A DNA stretch of 64,000 nucleotides, taken from NCBI GenBank assembly GCA_964517135.1, contig CAZFBA010000018.1, positions 1 through 64,000 of the forward strand. Reading direction: 5' to 3'. Made by a program: the position numbers and the translations under genes. Positions 26,687-35,432 of the stretch are shown in pieces (the stretch's first letter is position 1; every line of letters starts with the position of its first letter). The DNA comes from CAZFBA01 sp964517135. GTDB lineage: Bacteria; Cyanobacteriota; Vampirovibrionia; JBFMGH01. The notes under the pieces were generated by a model that was not told the DNA's origin, ran no database searches, and saw only the letters and a program-made list of their open reading frames with translations.

Positions 26687-27795
26687 AGATTGCTATTAAG
26701 TGGCAAAACTATATAAAATAATGCATTAAAATCATCAGTTAAATCAAAGATAATGTTTCCTCCAAGCTTCCGGACAATTTTTTTAGCAACAATTAGGCTC
26801 AATCCACTTATACCATATTTGCGGGTCTTATTTTTTTTATTAACAGATGTAAGTTCAAAAAGATTATCAGCTTCTTGTGGTTCAATACCTTTTCCTGGAT
26901 CTTCTATTGTAATTAAAATATATTCATCAGGCCTTAAAGGGATGCTTGTGCCCATTATCTTTTTTAAACAATTATATTCTGGCTGACAGAGGTTAAGTTT
27001 TATTGTTCCTTCGGGTGTAAAAATGATGGATGATTCTAGAATATTAGTTATAGCCTGCTCTATCCGCTCCTTGTCTGAGTAAATGGTAATATATTCAAGC
27101 TTATTGTTAATTTCCAGATGAAGTTCTTTGTTGCCAGCCACCTCCGCAAAAAATGTTTTTAAATTTGAAAAACAATCTGATATATCGAAATTATCGAACT
27201 TTAATTCTATGGCTTGAGCTTCAATTTTGGAATAGGTTATTATATTGTTTAGAATCCTGTTTAGTTGATTGGTGTTTTTAGTTATGATTGAAAGGTATTT
27301 AACCTGTGTATTTGTTAAGTCACCAGCTATACCATCGAAAAGAGCCTGTGAAAAACCGTAAATAGAATGTAGCGTGCCCCGGATGTCATGAGATAGACTG
27401 CCAAGAAATGCAAATTTTAGAAGGGTTTCCTTATTTGTATTTTCGATATTTTCGATAATTTTGGGTTGTTTTTCAGATGTTATATTGGTCTGTATTCTTG
27501 CAATATAATGATCGTCATTATCATTAAAGATTGTCAGGAAAACAGGTTTATAGATATTACACCCTGTTTTTACTTCTGTAACAATACTTTTATTATTAGA
27601 AAGCAGTATATCATCTTTACAAATAAAATTTTTAAGGTTTTCGTCTTTTTCAATACTCTTTTTATCTAATATTTTAAGAGCTTCATCAAATGCAAACAAT
27701 ATCTTATATTCTTTATCCAGTATTAAAAAACCTTCTGATGACTTATTTAAAATATTTATTAGTGTTTTTGTGTTGAAAAAGTTTTTATGTTGCAA
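26683..27795 (-). CDS. Cytosolic PAS-type sensor histidine kinase
   Basis: The 370-residue protein starts at TTG 27795, with AAAGG upstream. Residues ~10-115 look like a PAS sensor (GFLILDKEYKILFAF). HisKA follows with the phospho-acceptor His in GSLSHDIRGTL (~139). The HATPase domain keeps an N box (NILESS), G1 (DPGKGIEP) and G2 (KYGISGLSL), so it is probably active. No membrane segment is seen. The gene lies 19 bp after the cysteine-desulfurase-like gene on the same strand, suggesting co-transcription. No response regulator gene is adjacent, so its partner is encoded elsewhere. Confidence 0.85.
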   Translation of the reverse strand: MQHKNFFNTKTLINILNKSSEGFLILDKEYKILFAFDEALKILDKKSIEKDENLKNFICKDDILLSNNKSIVTEVKTGCNIYKPVFLTIFNDNDDHYIARIQTNITSEKQPKIIENIENTNKETLLKFAFLGSLSHDIRGTLHSIYGFSQALFDGIAGDLTNTQVKYLSIITKNTNQLNRILNNIITYSKIEAQAIELKFDNFDISDCFSNLKTFFAEVAGNKELHLEINNKLEYITIYSDKERIEQAITNILESSIIFTPEGTIKLNLCQPEYNCLKKIMGTSIPLRPDEYILITIEDPGKGIEPQEADNLFELTSVNKKNKTRKYGISGLSLIVAKKIVRKLGGNIIFDLTDDFNALFYIVLPLNSNL

Positions 27796-27814
27796 CTTTT
27801 TGCCTTTCTATTTT

Positions 27815-28960
27815 TTATATTGCTTCTGCAATTTCTTTTATGGCTTTTATAAAATTTCTTAAATCGTCTTTAGAATTAAAACATCCTATGCTTGCTCGGA
27901 CACAACCCTTTGGATATGTTCCAATAGAGTGATGTGCTTGAAGAGAACAGTGTAACCCTGCACGAACACATATTTTATACTTTTTATCCAACATCATAGC
28001 TACTTCACCGGGTGATCTGTTGTTGATGTTAAAAGAAATAATGCCGACGTTATTCTGTCTTGAGCTATAACAAGTAATGTTATTAATTCTATTGAGTGCA
28101 TCTACAGAAAGAGAAATTAGTTCTTTTTTTAGTTTGTAAATATTTTCAATACCTTCTGAAGATAAAAAACTTATTGAACTGTTTAAAGCCCATATTGAGC
28201 TAACATTAAATGTTCCTGCTTCAAATTTTTCAGGCATTTTCAAGCTTAATTTGTCTGTAGTATCCTCTAGGCCAGTGCCACCTTCAATGAGTGGTTCTAG
28301 AAAGTTATCATCTTTTATATAAAGACCACCCGTACCTCCAGGTCCCAGTAAATATTTATGTCCACTAAATGCAAAATAATTAACATCCAGATCTGAAATA
28401 TCCACAGAGAAATTACCAGCTGATTGAGAACCGTCTAGTAGTACCTGGATACCATATTCTCTGGCAAGAGCAATTGTTTTTCTGACTGGCAAGACCTCAC
28501 CTGTTACATTACTGGCGTGGGTTAAGGCAATAAGTCTTACATTTTTCTCTTTGAGGCACTTCTCAAGTTCATTGATGTCAAAACCTTTATGTTTAACATA
28601 AGGCATAATAACGATATCAAGATCGTATTTCTTTTTTAGTGTCATTAATGGATGATATACGGCGTTATGTTCAAGCGGACTTATTATAATACAGTCATTT
28701 TTTTTCCACTTAAAGCCTTTTAAAACGTAATTAATTGAGTGTGTAGCTCCTGGGGTAAAGATAAGATGGGAACTATCTTTTATATTAAAGAGGTTTGCAA
28801 GTGTTTCTCTCGTTTCATAAAGTGCTTCACTTGATTTTAGTGCTAGTTCATGACTGCTTCTGTTTGGGGAGACAAAATTAAGAATAGAATATTCAATAGC
28901 ATCACTGATAATGGTGGGTTTAGGGTAACTAGTAGTAGCATTATCAAGATATATTAACAT
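27815..28960 (-). CDS. Cysteine desulfurase family protein (class V aminotransferase fold)
   Basis: The PLP enzyme has 381 residues and a canonical order: YLDNATTSYPKP start, GATHSINYVLKG, ALTHASNVTGE, LLDGSQSAGNFSVD, and FSGHKYLLGPGGTGGLY with the PLP Lys. A C-terminal RAGLHCSLQAHHSIGTYPKGC segment has the Cys that attacks the substrate sulfur. This matches the NifS/CsdA-like subgroup that resembles the EF2568 type of cysteine desulfurase. It would release sulfur from cysteine (or selenium from selenocysteine). No iscU or sufU is nearby. The histidine kinase 19 bp downstream likely shares its transcript. Confidence 0.88.
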   Translation of the reverse strand: MLIYLDNATTSYPKPTIISDAIEYSILNFVSPNRSSHELALKSSEALYETRETLANLFNIKDSSHLIFTPGATHSINYVLKGFKWKKNDCIIISPLEHNAVYHPLMTLKKKYDLDIVIMPYVKHKGFDINELEKCLKEKNVRLIALTHASNVTGEVLPVRKTIALAREYGIQVLLDGSQSAGNFSVDISDLDVNYFAFSGHKYLLGPGGTGGLYIKDDNFLEPLIEGGTGLEDTTDKLSLKMPEKFEAGTFNVSSIWALNSSISFLSSEGIENIYKLKKELISLSVDALNRINNITCYSSRQNNVGIISFNINNRSPGEVAMMLDKKYKICVRAGLHCSLQAHHSIGTYPKGCVRASIGCFNSKDDLRNFIKAIKEIAEAI

Positions 28961-29135
28961 TTTTCAGATTCCTTTATGATGATAAAAAAATATTTTGATT
29001 CAATTCTATTATATTCACTTGAAATTAAAACGCAAAGCTTGAGTCTAAAATACTTGCCCGGTGCGGATTTTTTAGGAATAAAGGGTAAAAATACACTTGT
29101 TAATTTAATGTTATCATTTCTTTTGTAAATTTCTA

Positions 29136-29165
29136 TTGTAAATATTAGTAAAAAGAGTATATACT
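29136..29165 (+). promoter_or_regulatory. Promoter-like boxes before candidate ncRNA
   Basis: TTGTAA at 29136-29141 and TATACT at 29160-29165 are spaced 18 bp apart. There is no open frame downstream before the terminator at 29421. Confidence 0.5.
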
Positions 29166-29171
29166 TTCTGA

Positions 29172-29447
29172 CAATTATTTATTATCAGGAAACTAATAAG
29201 AATAGTGAGTTAAATAGTTAACGGGGAAATTTAATAGCAGGAATTATGTATCTGAAATGGTAGAGAAAAAGGCTTTACCTGGCTCTTTGGTAGTGCTGAG
29301 TCTCAAATATCAACGATAAACAACATTCAGAGCTTCTATTGTTAAGTAATAGCAAGGGCTTTTATTGTATATTAATTGCAAATATTTTTCGAAATAGAGT
29401 TAGGGGTTGATAAAATAAAGGGAAGTCAGAAGACTTCCTTTTCTTTT
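29172..29447 (+). ncRNA. Candidate structured non-coding RNA (~275 nt)
   Basis: The region lies between promoter-like boxes and a strong intrinsic terminator (GGAAGTC-AGAA-GACTTCC then TTTTCTTTT, 29421-29447) and encodes no protein. Its ends can pair: TTATTATCA (29179-29187) with TGATAAAATAA (29408-29418), then CTAAT (29193-29197) with GTTAG (29399-29403). Inside are further short stems, e.g. CTATT...AATAG. The long closing stem with internal loops recalls 6S-like RNAs, but I could not match any known family (6S, SRP, RNase P, tmRNA). Confidence 0.4.
29421..29447 (+). terminator. Intrinsic terminator of candidate ncRNA
   Basis: A perfect 7-bp stem, GGAAGTC/GACTTCC, with an AGAA loop is followed by TTTTCTTTT. 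Confidence 0.8.
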
Positions 29448-29472
29448 AATTTTCAAATTGTGCATTAAAAAG

Positions 29473-29545
29473 CACCCCCTAGGGAATTCGAATCCCTGTT
29501 TCCTCCGTGAAAGGGAGGCGTCCTAGGCCACTAGACGAAGGGGGC
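29473..29545 (-). tRNA. tRNA-Glu (anticodon UUC)
   Basis: The minus strand reads GCCCCCTTCGTCTAGTGG..., with anticodon loop TTTCACG (TTC), T arm CAGGG-TTCGAA-CCCT(G) and acceptor GCCCCCT/AGGGGGT. It closely follows the standard bacterial tRNA-Glu layout. CCA is not encoded. Confidence 0.95.
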
Positions 29546-29818
29546 GCATAGAACTTAGCGTAAAAGTAAGATATCAGATTAGTTCTTGAATTGTCAAGCT
29601 TTGAAAGCTTAAATTGGTTTGAAATTTAATAAATCTTTTTAATATTTGAGTTTTGCTCAAAGAAAATCGGGTACCAGGCATCAATAAGTTTTTGTAGGTG
29701 AAGTTTTTAAGCAATTTAAAGATATTTTATGTATGAAATTACAGGTCCTTCAGGCTCTGGTTTCTACACAAAAAGGTTAACTTGTAGTGAGAGAGAAGAA
29801 AAAAATACTTTAAATCTA

Positions 29819-29848
29819 TTGACGATGACTGTATGATGATAGTATATT
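29819..29848 (+). promoter_or_regulatory. Promoter of the CAU tRNA
   Basis: TTGACG at 29819-29824 and TATATT at 29843-29848 have an 18-bp spacer. Transcription would begin about 40 bp before the tRNA. Confidence 0.65.
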
Positions 29849-29893
29849 ACAATATTAATCTACTAAAATAGTTTCTGGTTGAAAATTGAATAA

Positions 29894-29965
29894 GGGCTTG
29901 TGGCGCAGCGGTAGCGCAGAGGACTCATAATCCTTTGGTCGTAGGTTCGAATCCTACCAGGCCCA
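29894..29965 (+). tRNA. tRNA with CAU anticodon (elongator Met or lysidine-type Ile2)
   Basis: The cloverleaf has acceptor GGGCTTG/CAGGCCC, D stem GCGC/GCGC, anticodon stem GAGGA/TCCTT with loop CTCATAA, and T arm GTAGG-TTCGAAT-CCTAC. The paired first base and absence of three G-C pairs in the anticodon stem exclude the initiator. The sequence alone does not settle elongator Met versus Ile2. Confidence 0.93.
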
Positions 29966-29967
29966 CT

Positions 29968-30003
29968 AAAAGACCACCAAGTTTTAACTTGATGGTCTTT
30001 TAA
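29968..30003 (+). terminator. Terminator after CAU tRNA
   Basis: AAAAGACCACCAAG and CTTGATGGTCTTTT pair with one mismatch, just downstream of the tRNA. Confidence 0.8.
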
Positions 30004-30564
30004 TTTATATTATTGTCCATAGTAAAAGCATTTTGTCTATAATATATAGGTTTATTATTTTGAAATTTTATTATTCAACATATTATTTTAGTATTCATAA
30101 AATTGTTATACGAATAAAATTAATAACATGTTTTTTTGAAGTTATTTATAATTTAATTAATAAATTAAAATTATAAAGTATAATTTTTTCAAAAAATTAT
30201 GCTGTGAAAAAATTTTAAAATAAAAACATTCTGTTAGTTAAATAAAAAAATAATTAAAGGTTTGTAGATCTGAGAAACTGCTATTAATAGAGATTAAAAT
30301 GGAAATCTTTTTCTAATAATTACTAGCTATAATAAAAAAGTCAATTTACAAAAGCATATTGCTTATCTTAAATGTAATTTAAAGATAAATATTATATAAA
30401 GGCTTAATGAGAAAGCTTTTATGGATAATATTAAGTGTTATAATTTATTTAGAGATAATTTTCAGATAATTATGGGTAAAATTTATCTATTGATATACTT
30501 TTTATGGTATGTAATATAAACTAAACATAACAAAAGTAGCTATTTACAGTATTAAAAAGCTGCA
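30004..30564. other. Very AT-rich intergenic region
   Basis: These ~560 bp of A/T-dominated sequence contain no open frame with family features and no clear hairpin. Confidence 0.5.
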
Positions 30565-30597
30565 GTCAACAAAAAAGTGGTGTGTTTATTTGTTGAC
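30565..30597 (-). terminator. Terminator after TPR gene
   Basis: GTCAACAAA and TTTGTTGAC form a perfect 9-bp stem around a 15-base loop. TGCAGCTTTTTAATA follows on the minus strand, 15 bp beyond the TPR stop. Confidence 0.6.
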
Positions 30598-30611
30598 CGT
30601 TAATTTTTTTG

Positions 30612-31751
30612 TCAGGTTTTTATTGATGCCTTAAGCTTTTTAATAACAGGAATAATTATCTCTTCCAGTGATGGGTCACGTTCCAGAGCTTTTTCATAAT
30701 TATTAAGAGCTTCAGAGCGTTTTTTCATTTTATGGAGGCTTATTGCCAGGTTAAAATAGGCGCTTGCATTTTCAGGATCAATTTTTATGGCTCTGCTAAA
30801 GTATTTAAGTGATTCGTCGGGCTTGTCAATTTGTCCAAATAGTATACCAAGGTTTATATTTACATCATAATGACTATCATCATAGATATTATATGCTTCA
30901 AACATTCTGATAGCTTTGTTACTGTCGCCTGTTTCCATGTAAGCTTTGCCTGCATGGAACAACACTTTCAGGTAATCAGGTTCAATACTTAGTGCTTTCC
31001 TGTAAAAAGTTAATGCATTATCAAGATCAGCTTTATGATGAAAGGCTCTGCCTATGTTGAAATATAGTTCAGGATCACTGGTTTCAACTTTTAATGCCTT
31101 TTGCAGTGTGCTGATAGCTCTATCGTAGAAGCCCAGCTTGGTATGACAGTATCCTAGCCAGTTTAGAAGGTTTGCATCATCATTTTGCAGGCGAAGAGCT
31201 TTTTGTAAGATTTCTATAGCATAACTAAATTGACCTATTTTGATGTATATTTGTGCTATATATTCATAGGCCTCAAATTTTTCTTTGTTAATTGTTATTA
31301 CCTGATTAAAATAATCAAGGGCTTTTTGGAGGTTATTAGTTTCATAGAGTAATTCTCCCATTGACATAAGTGCATCATCATTATCAGGATCATAGTTTAG
31401 GAGCATAGCATAGCAGTTAAATGCTTTTTTATAATCATTTAGAATTGTATAACAATACCCAAGGTTACTATAAATTTCTATATTTTCAGGGGCAAGCTCT
31501 CTGGCTTTGTGAAAAATAGCAACAGATTTAGTATAGTCCTTTTGATCGAAATAACAGTATGCAAGCTCTAGATAAGCTTCAACATACGAAGAATCAAGTT
31601 CTAGTACAAGTTCAAGAAGGATTATAGCATTATCATAATGCTCTTGTTTTTTATATGAGCGTGCTAATACTATATAATCTTCTGGATTATTTTTATTTTG
31701 TAGTTCTTTTAACAGGTTTTGTACCTGATTATCCTGCTTATCAATCGTCAT
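30612..31751 (-). CDS. Tetratricopeptide-repeat protein
   Basis: The 379 residues consist almost wholly of about ten TPR units of 34 residues. They run from EDYIVLARSYKKQEHYDNAI near residue 24 through repeated NLGYCYxxLNDYKKAF, NWLGYCHTKLGFYDRAI and FNLAISLHKMKKRSEAL patterns. The last unit ends near 365. Each has the Gly/Ala/Tyr spacing of helix-turn-helix TPR solenoids. There is no signal peptide, so it is probably a cytosolic scaffold for protein-protein contacts. No enzyme domain is attached. Neighbours (tRNA, secreted protein) give no functional hint. A homologous glycosyltransferase-associated role is possible but unsupported here. Confidence 0.9.
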   Translation of the reverse strand: MTIDKQDNQVQNLLKELQNKNNPEDYIVLARSYKKQEHYDNAIILLELVLELDSSYVEAYLELAYCYFDQKDYTKSVAIFHKARELAPENIEIYSNLGYCYTILNDYKKAFNCYAMLLNYDPDNDDALMSMGELLYETNNLQKALDYFNQVITINKEKFEAYEYIAQIYIKIGQFSYAIEILQKALRLQNDDANLLNWLGYCHTKLGFYDRAISTLQKALKVETSDPELYFNIGRAFHHKADLDNALTFYRKALSIEPDYLKVLFHAGKAYMETGDSNKAIRMFEAYNIYDDSHYDVNINLGILFGQIDKPDESLKYFSRAIKIDPENASAYFNLAISLHKMKKRSEALNNYEKALERDPSLEEIIIPVIKKLKASIKT

Positions 31752-32046
31752 TAGATGTAAATTTTAAAAATTTGTGTAATATCTACCGAAACTGTTTTGC
31801 TTGAAAAATGATGTGAGAAAATTTAAGTAAAAAAAGTTTTTTGTAAAGATTAATTTGCTTCTTTATTTATTAAAACCCAAAATAATTAAAAGTTGATTAA
31901 TATTGTAGCAGATTTATTAAACAAATAAATGAGCCAAACTGATTATTTTATCTTGATATTTAATTTTTGAAATAATACTTCTTTTATATTTATTTTTTTG
32001 GTGATACTATCAAAAGTAATAATAATTAAGTAGGAAGGGGTTTTGT

Positions 32047-32544
32047 ATGATAACCAGAAATACATTTAATTTAAAAAAATCTGTCGTTTTTTCCCTTTTG
32101 TTTTTTGTATTAGGTCTTCTTATTATTAATCCAGTTTTCTCGCAGGAAAAAAACAAAGATATTGTATCGATTTTCAAACAATATTATAGCGATTTATATG
32201 CTGCAGACAGTATTGATGATCAAGTTATTGTTGAAGAAAAGTATGCAACCGCCAGTAAAATTAAGGAAATGACTGATAAAATGCCAAAAACTCAACAAGA
32301 AAAGCAAATGTTGATGATTATGTATAACTCTATGATTAAGCCAATGATGATTTTGCCAGAGGATTTAGATTTTGTAGAGGTGAACGTTACAGGTGATATG
32401 GCAATAATTAAGTATAAAAGCCTGGGAACAAAGACAATAGCTGGTGAATCAGTTCTGAAAAATGAGAATAATCAATGGAAAGTAGAGAAAACAACCCATA
32501 AAATTGTTGATGAAAAGGGCGCTAGCTCATCAATTACGTTTTAA
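32047..32544 (+). CDS. Small exported protein of unknown function
   Basis: This 165-residue protein begins at an ATG preceded by AAGGGG, and has a signal peptide (residues 10-32, ending PVFSQ). The mature part has a long helical N-terminal half containing a Met-rich stretch (KQMLMIMYNSMIKPMMI). The C-terminal half has beta strands reading VTGDMAIIKYKSLG and GESVLKNENNQWKVEKT. The final pattern (a changing strand followed by NxWKVxK) recalls NTF2-like or DUF4878-type lipoproteins. I do not recognise the family with confidence. It appears to be monocistronic. Confidence 0.7.
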   Translation: MITRNTFNLKKSVVFSLLFFVLGLLIINPVFSQEKNKDIVSIFKQYYSDLYAADSIDDQVIVEEKYATASKIKEMTDKMPKTQQEKQMLMIMYNSMIKPMMILPEDLDFVEVNVTGDMAIIKYKSLGTKTIAGESVLKNENNQWKVEKTTHKIVDEKGASSSITF

Positions 32545-32649
32545 AATATAAAATAATTTGCATTTTATTGCACTAAATAGAAGTTAAATTGTAATTTATC
32601 ATTAATGGTATAAATTAAAATAGTTGCTATTGTATATAATTATGAATTT

Positions 32650-33273
32650 CTATTCAAACTTTGTATTGAGAGATTCTTTTTTCTTTCTTATTATTTCTGG
32701 CTGGACATAATAAAAATCAAAAAGTACTTCAAGCACATCAAGTAACCATTCTGCTTCAACATTATCAACATCTGTTATAGCAGAAGGGTTTGAGCTTTTT
32801 TCAGGGTATTTTTCAAAATTTGCAGTTGTTTTAACCATATCAAGTGCATCAGAGATATGTGGAGGTAGTTTTCCACTATCAATTACTGACTGAATTGCAT
32901 CTGATAGTAGTGGTTTTTCAATGCCAATAGCTTCTCTAATAATATTTTGTAAGCATCTTCTTGCAAGTGCTGATGCAGACATTTTGCTAAATTCAAATAC
33001 CCGTGAAGCTTCATTAAAATCATTTGCAATATGCAAGGGAACTTCAATGGGCGCATTGAATTTAATTCCTTCCTGGGGGTGAATAATTTTTCTTGAGATT
33101 TCTTCATAGGAACCCGTTTCTTTATAATATTTTTGCCCGACAAGGTTTAATGTTGCCAGTTCACAGGAAGGGCATCTATACCATACTATTGTCCAGCTGG
33201 CTTCTTTATCATTTGCAATCCATTTTTGTTGTTCTGTGCCATGAAATTCTATTTTGCAATGCGGGCATTTCAT
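32650..33273 (-). CDS. DUF4145 protein with N-terminal zinc ribbon
   Basis: The 207-residue protein has a zinc ribbon at its start (CPHC at 3-6 and CPSC at ~34-37). A helical DUF4145 core follows: ASRVFEFSKMSASALARRCLQNII at ~88-110, with the ARRCLQ signature, then LPPHISDALDMVKTTANF and VEAEWLLDVLEVLFDFYY. DUF4145 domains occur alone or fused to nucleases in diverse bacteria and phage-related loci. Their activity is unknown. The ATG has AGGGGA upstream. No restriction or phage genes adjoin it. Confidence 0.82.
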   Translation of the reverse strand: MKCPHCKIEFHGTEQQKWIANDKEASWTIVWYRCPSCELATLNLVGQKYYKETGSYEEISRKIIHPQEGIKFNAPIEVPLHIANDFNEASRVFEFSKMSASALARRCLQNIIREAIGIEKPLLSDAIQSVIDSGKLPPHISDALDMVKTTANFEKYPEKSSNPSAITDVDNVEAEWLLDVLEVLFDFYYVQPEIIRKKKESLNTKFE

Positions 33274-33447
33274 ACTGTTCCCCTTATCACTAGATTAATA
33301 AATAATGTCCAGTCAATAATTATTATAATACTTCAAAGAACAAATTTAAAAAAGGTAAGAATTTATCTGTAAGAAAAATATTGATTGAAAAAGGAGCCTT
33401 TTGATAGGATTATTAAATTGCATTAAGGCTACATTGAGGAAATTGTT

Positions 33448-34677
33448 ATGGAAAATCAATTCTCAGAGATTCTTATAAATGCTGAAAAAAAAATGGAAAA
33501 TTATTTCAATGCATTAAAAATAATGTGCGAGTTTAATCAGCAAAAAGTGCTTCAGGCTTTTGTAGATAATAAAATTGGGGAAGAACATTTTGCCTATGTC
33601 ACTGGTTATGGTCATGATGACCTCGGAAGAGAAGCACTGGATAACTTATTTGCAACAGTGTTTAAAACTGAAAAAGCAGTAGTAAGGCCACATTTTGTTT
33701 CAGGAACACATGCCCTGAGCTGCATTCTTTTTGGCTTGTTGCGACCTAATGAGACAATGATCTCTGTTGCTGGAAGCCCTTATGATACCCTGGAAGAGAT
33801 AATAGGAATAAGGGGTAATAAAAGAGATTCTCTTGCAGGATATGGTGTAAATTATCTTGAACTATCGCTTAAGCCAGATGGAGAAGTTGATCGAAAAACA
33901 CTTGAAAAATCAATTAATCCTTCCGTTCATCTTGCTTTTATTCAGCGGTCCAGAGGATATAATTTTAGGAAAAGCCTATCAATAGATGATATTCAGGAAA
34001 TCATACAGATTATAAAATTTAAAAACCCTGACTGTATATGTTTTGTAGATAATTGTTATGGTGAATTTACTGAAAAAAATGAACCCGCAGAAGTTGGTGC
34101 TGATATTATAGCAGGGTCATTAATTAAAAACCCGGGTGGGGGTATTGTAGAGGCCGGTGGATATATTGCAGGCAAAGAAAATTTTGTTTTATCTGCTGCA
34201 AACAGGCTTACTGCACCGGGTATTGGTGCTCTTGGGGGTTCTATGTTTAATCAATCAAGACTTATTCTTCAGGGACTTTTTATGGCACCGTCAATTGTCA
34301 GTGATGCTTTGAAAGCTATGTCTCTTGCTTCAATGGTTTTCACTGAACTTGGTTATCTAACAAGCCCTGCCCCTGAAGAGAAAAGAACAGATATTATACA
34401 GGCTATAAAGCTTGAAGATAGAGAGAAATTAATTTCTTTTTGTAAAATAGTCCAGTCTTTGAGCCCTGTTAGTTCATATGTTGTTCCAATACCTTATAAA
34501 GTACCCGGTTATGAGTCTGAAATAGTTATGGCAGCAGGCACTTTTATTGAAGGAAGCACTATAGAACTTTCTGCTGATGGGCCTCTTAGAGAGCCTTATG
34601 TGGTATATTTCCAGGGAGGGCTGAATTATAGCCATGTAAAAATAGTCTTAAACTCTCTTATAGAAAAACTTTCTTGA
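33448..34677 (+). CDS. Methionine gamma-lyase family protein (aluminium resistance-type PLP enzyme)
   Basis: The 409 residues match the Met_gamma_lyase/YnbB family, a branch of Cys/Met-metabolism PLP enzymes. They include YGHDDLGREALDNLFA near 55, RPHFVSGTHALSCILFGLLRPN, FIQRSRGYNFRKS, FVDNCYGEF, GADIIAGSLIKNPGGG with the PLP-binding Lys near 230, and GALGGSMFNQSR. The family is annotated as aluminium-resistance protein; its true substrate is not firmly known. The ATG has TGAGGAA upstream. It is probably monocistronic, with the mglA promoter following its stop. Confidence 0.88.
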   Translation: MENQFSEILINAEKKMENYFNALKIMCEFNQQKVLQAFVDNKIGEEHFAYVTGYGHDDLGREALDNLFATVFKTEKAVVRPHFVSGTHALSCILFGLLRPNETMISVAGSPYDTLEEIIGIRGNKRDSLAGYGVNYLELSLKPDGEVDRKTLEKSINPSVHLAFIQRSRGYNFRKSLSIDDIQEIIQIIKFKNPDCICFVDNCYGEFTEKNEPAEVGADIIAGSLIKNPGGGIVEAGGYIAGKENFVLSAANRLTAPGIGALGGSMFNQSRLILQGLFMAPSIVSDALKAMSLASMVFTELGYLTSPAPEEKRTDIIQAIKLEDREKLISFCKIVQSLSPVSSYVVPIPYKVPGYESEIVMAAGTFIEGSTIELSADGPLREPYVVYFQGGLNYSHVKIVLNSLIEKLS

Positions 34678-34707
34678 TGAAAGACTTCCTCTTCTCTTAA
34701 GATATAC

Positions 34708-34737
34708 TTGACATAATTGCTTAAGCTTGTGTATTTT
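34708..34737 (+). promoter_or_regulatory. Putative promoter of mglA-kinase operon
   Basis: TTGACA at 34708-34713 and TATTTT at 34732-34737 are 18 bp apart. An alternative -10 box, TATACT, lies at 34791-34796, closer to the GTG start at 34840. Confidence 0.4.
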
Positions 34738-34839
34738 TTATTAAGATAATTACGAACTTTTAAAAAATATCTTTTTTTTAAGGTTAGTAGTATACTTGTT
34801 ATTAAGTTAGTCTTAAGCGAAATTTGGAAAGCCTGAACC

Positions 34840-35418
34840 GTGGTACTTGTTAACTACGCAGATCGTAAAGTAAATTGCAAGATAGTCTATTACGGCACTG
34901 AAGAAAGTGGTAAGACTACAAATCTTATCTATATCTTTAATCAACTTGATGAATCGACCCGCAGTAACCTGATTACCCTCGAAAGTCAGGCTGAAAGGAC
35001 TTTGTTCTTTGATTTTATGTCTCTTGATCTTGGTGAAGTAAAAGGTTTTTCGACAACATTCAGTCTTTATACAGTTCCTGGTCAGATACAGTATAATGAT
35101 GCAAGAAAGCTTATCCTGAATGGTGTAGATGGCCTGGTTTTTGTAGCAGATTCAGACCCTTCAAAAAGAGAATCTAATATAGAAAGTTTTAACAATATGG
35201 TTGAAAATCTGGCTGCATATGGCTTGGGAATGGATACCATACCTCTTGCTATTCAATATAATAAGAGAGATCTTGATAAGGCAATTGACCTGGAAAAACT
35301 AGAGAAAGACTTGAATAGAGAGGGGTTTCCTTCGTTTGAAGCCGTTGCAACAGAAGGTTCAGGGGTTTTTGCAACATTGAAAGCTGTAAGTAATCTTATA
35401 TTAACTAGTTTGCAGTAA
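34840..35418 (+). CDS. MglA-like Ras-family GTPase
   Basis: The 192-residue protein has a G1 loop GTEESGKTT near residue 19, a TVPGQ switch motif near 86 (Gln as in Ras-like proteins), and an NKRD G4 motif near 140. It starts at GTG 34840. MglA-family GTPases set cell polarity and drive gliding or pilus switching, often with MglB Roadblock partners. No MglB-like gene is in the window. The next gene, a histidine kinase, starts 14 bp downstream, so the two are probably co-transcribed. A link to signalling rather than motility is therefore possible. Confidence 0.9.
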   Translation: MVLVNYADRKVNCKIVYYGTEESGKTTNLIYIFNQLDESTRSNLITLESQAERTLFFDFMSLDLGEVKGFSTTFSLYTVPGQIQYNDARKLILNGVDGLVFVADSDPSKRESNIESFNNMVENLAAYGLGMDTIPLAIQYNKRDLDKAIDLEKLEKDLNREGFPSFEAVATEGSGVFATLKAVSNLILTSLQ

Positions 35419-35432
35419 TTAGCATACATATA

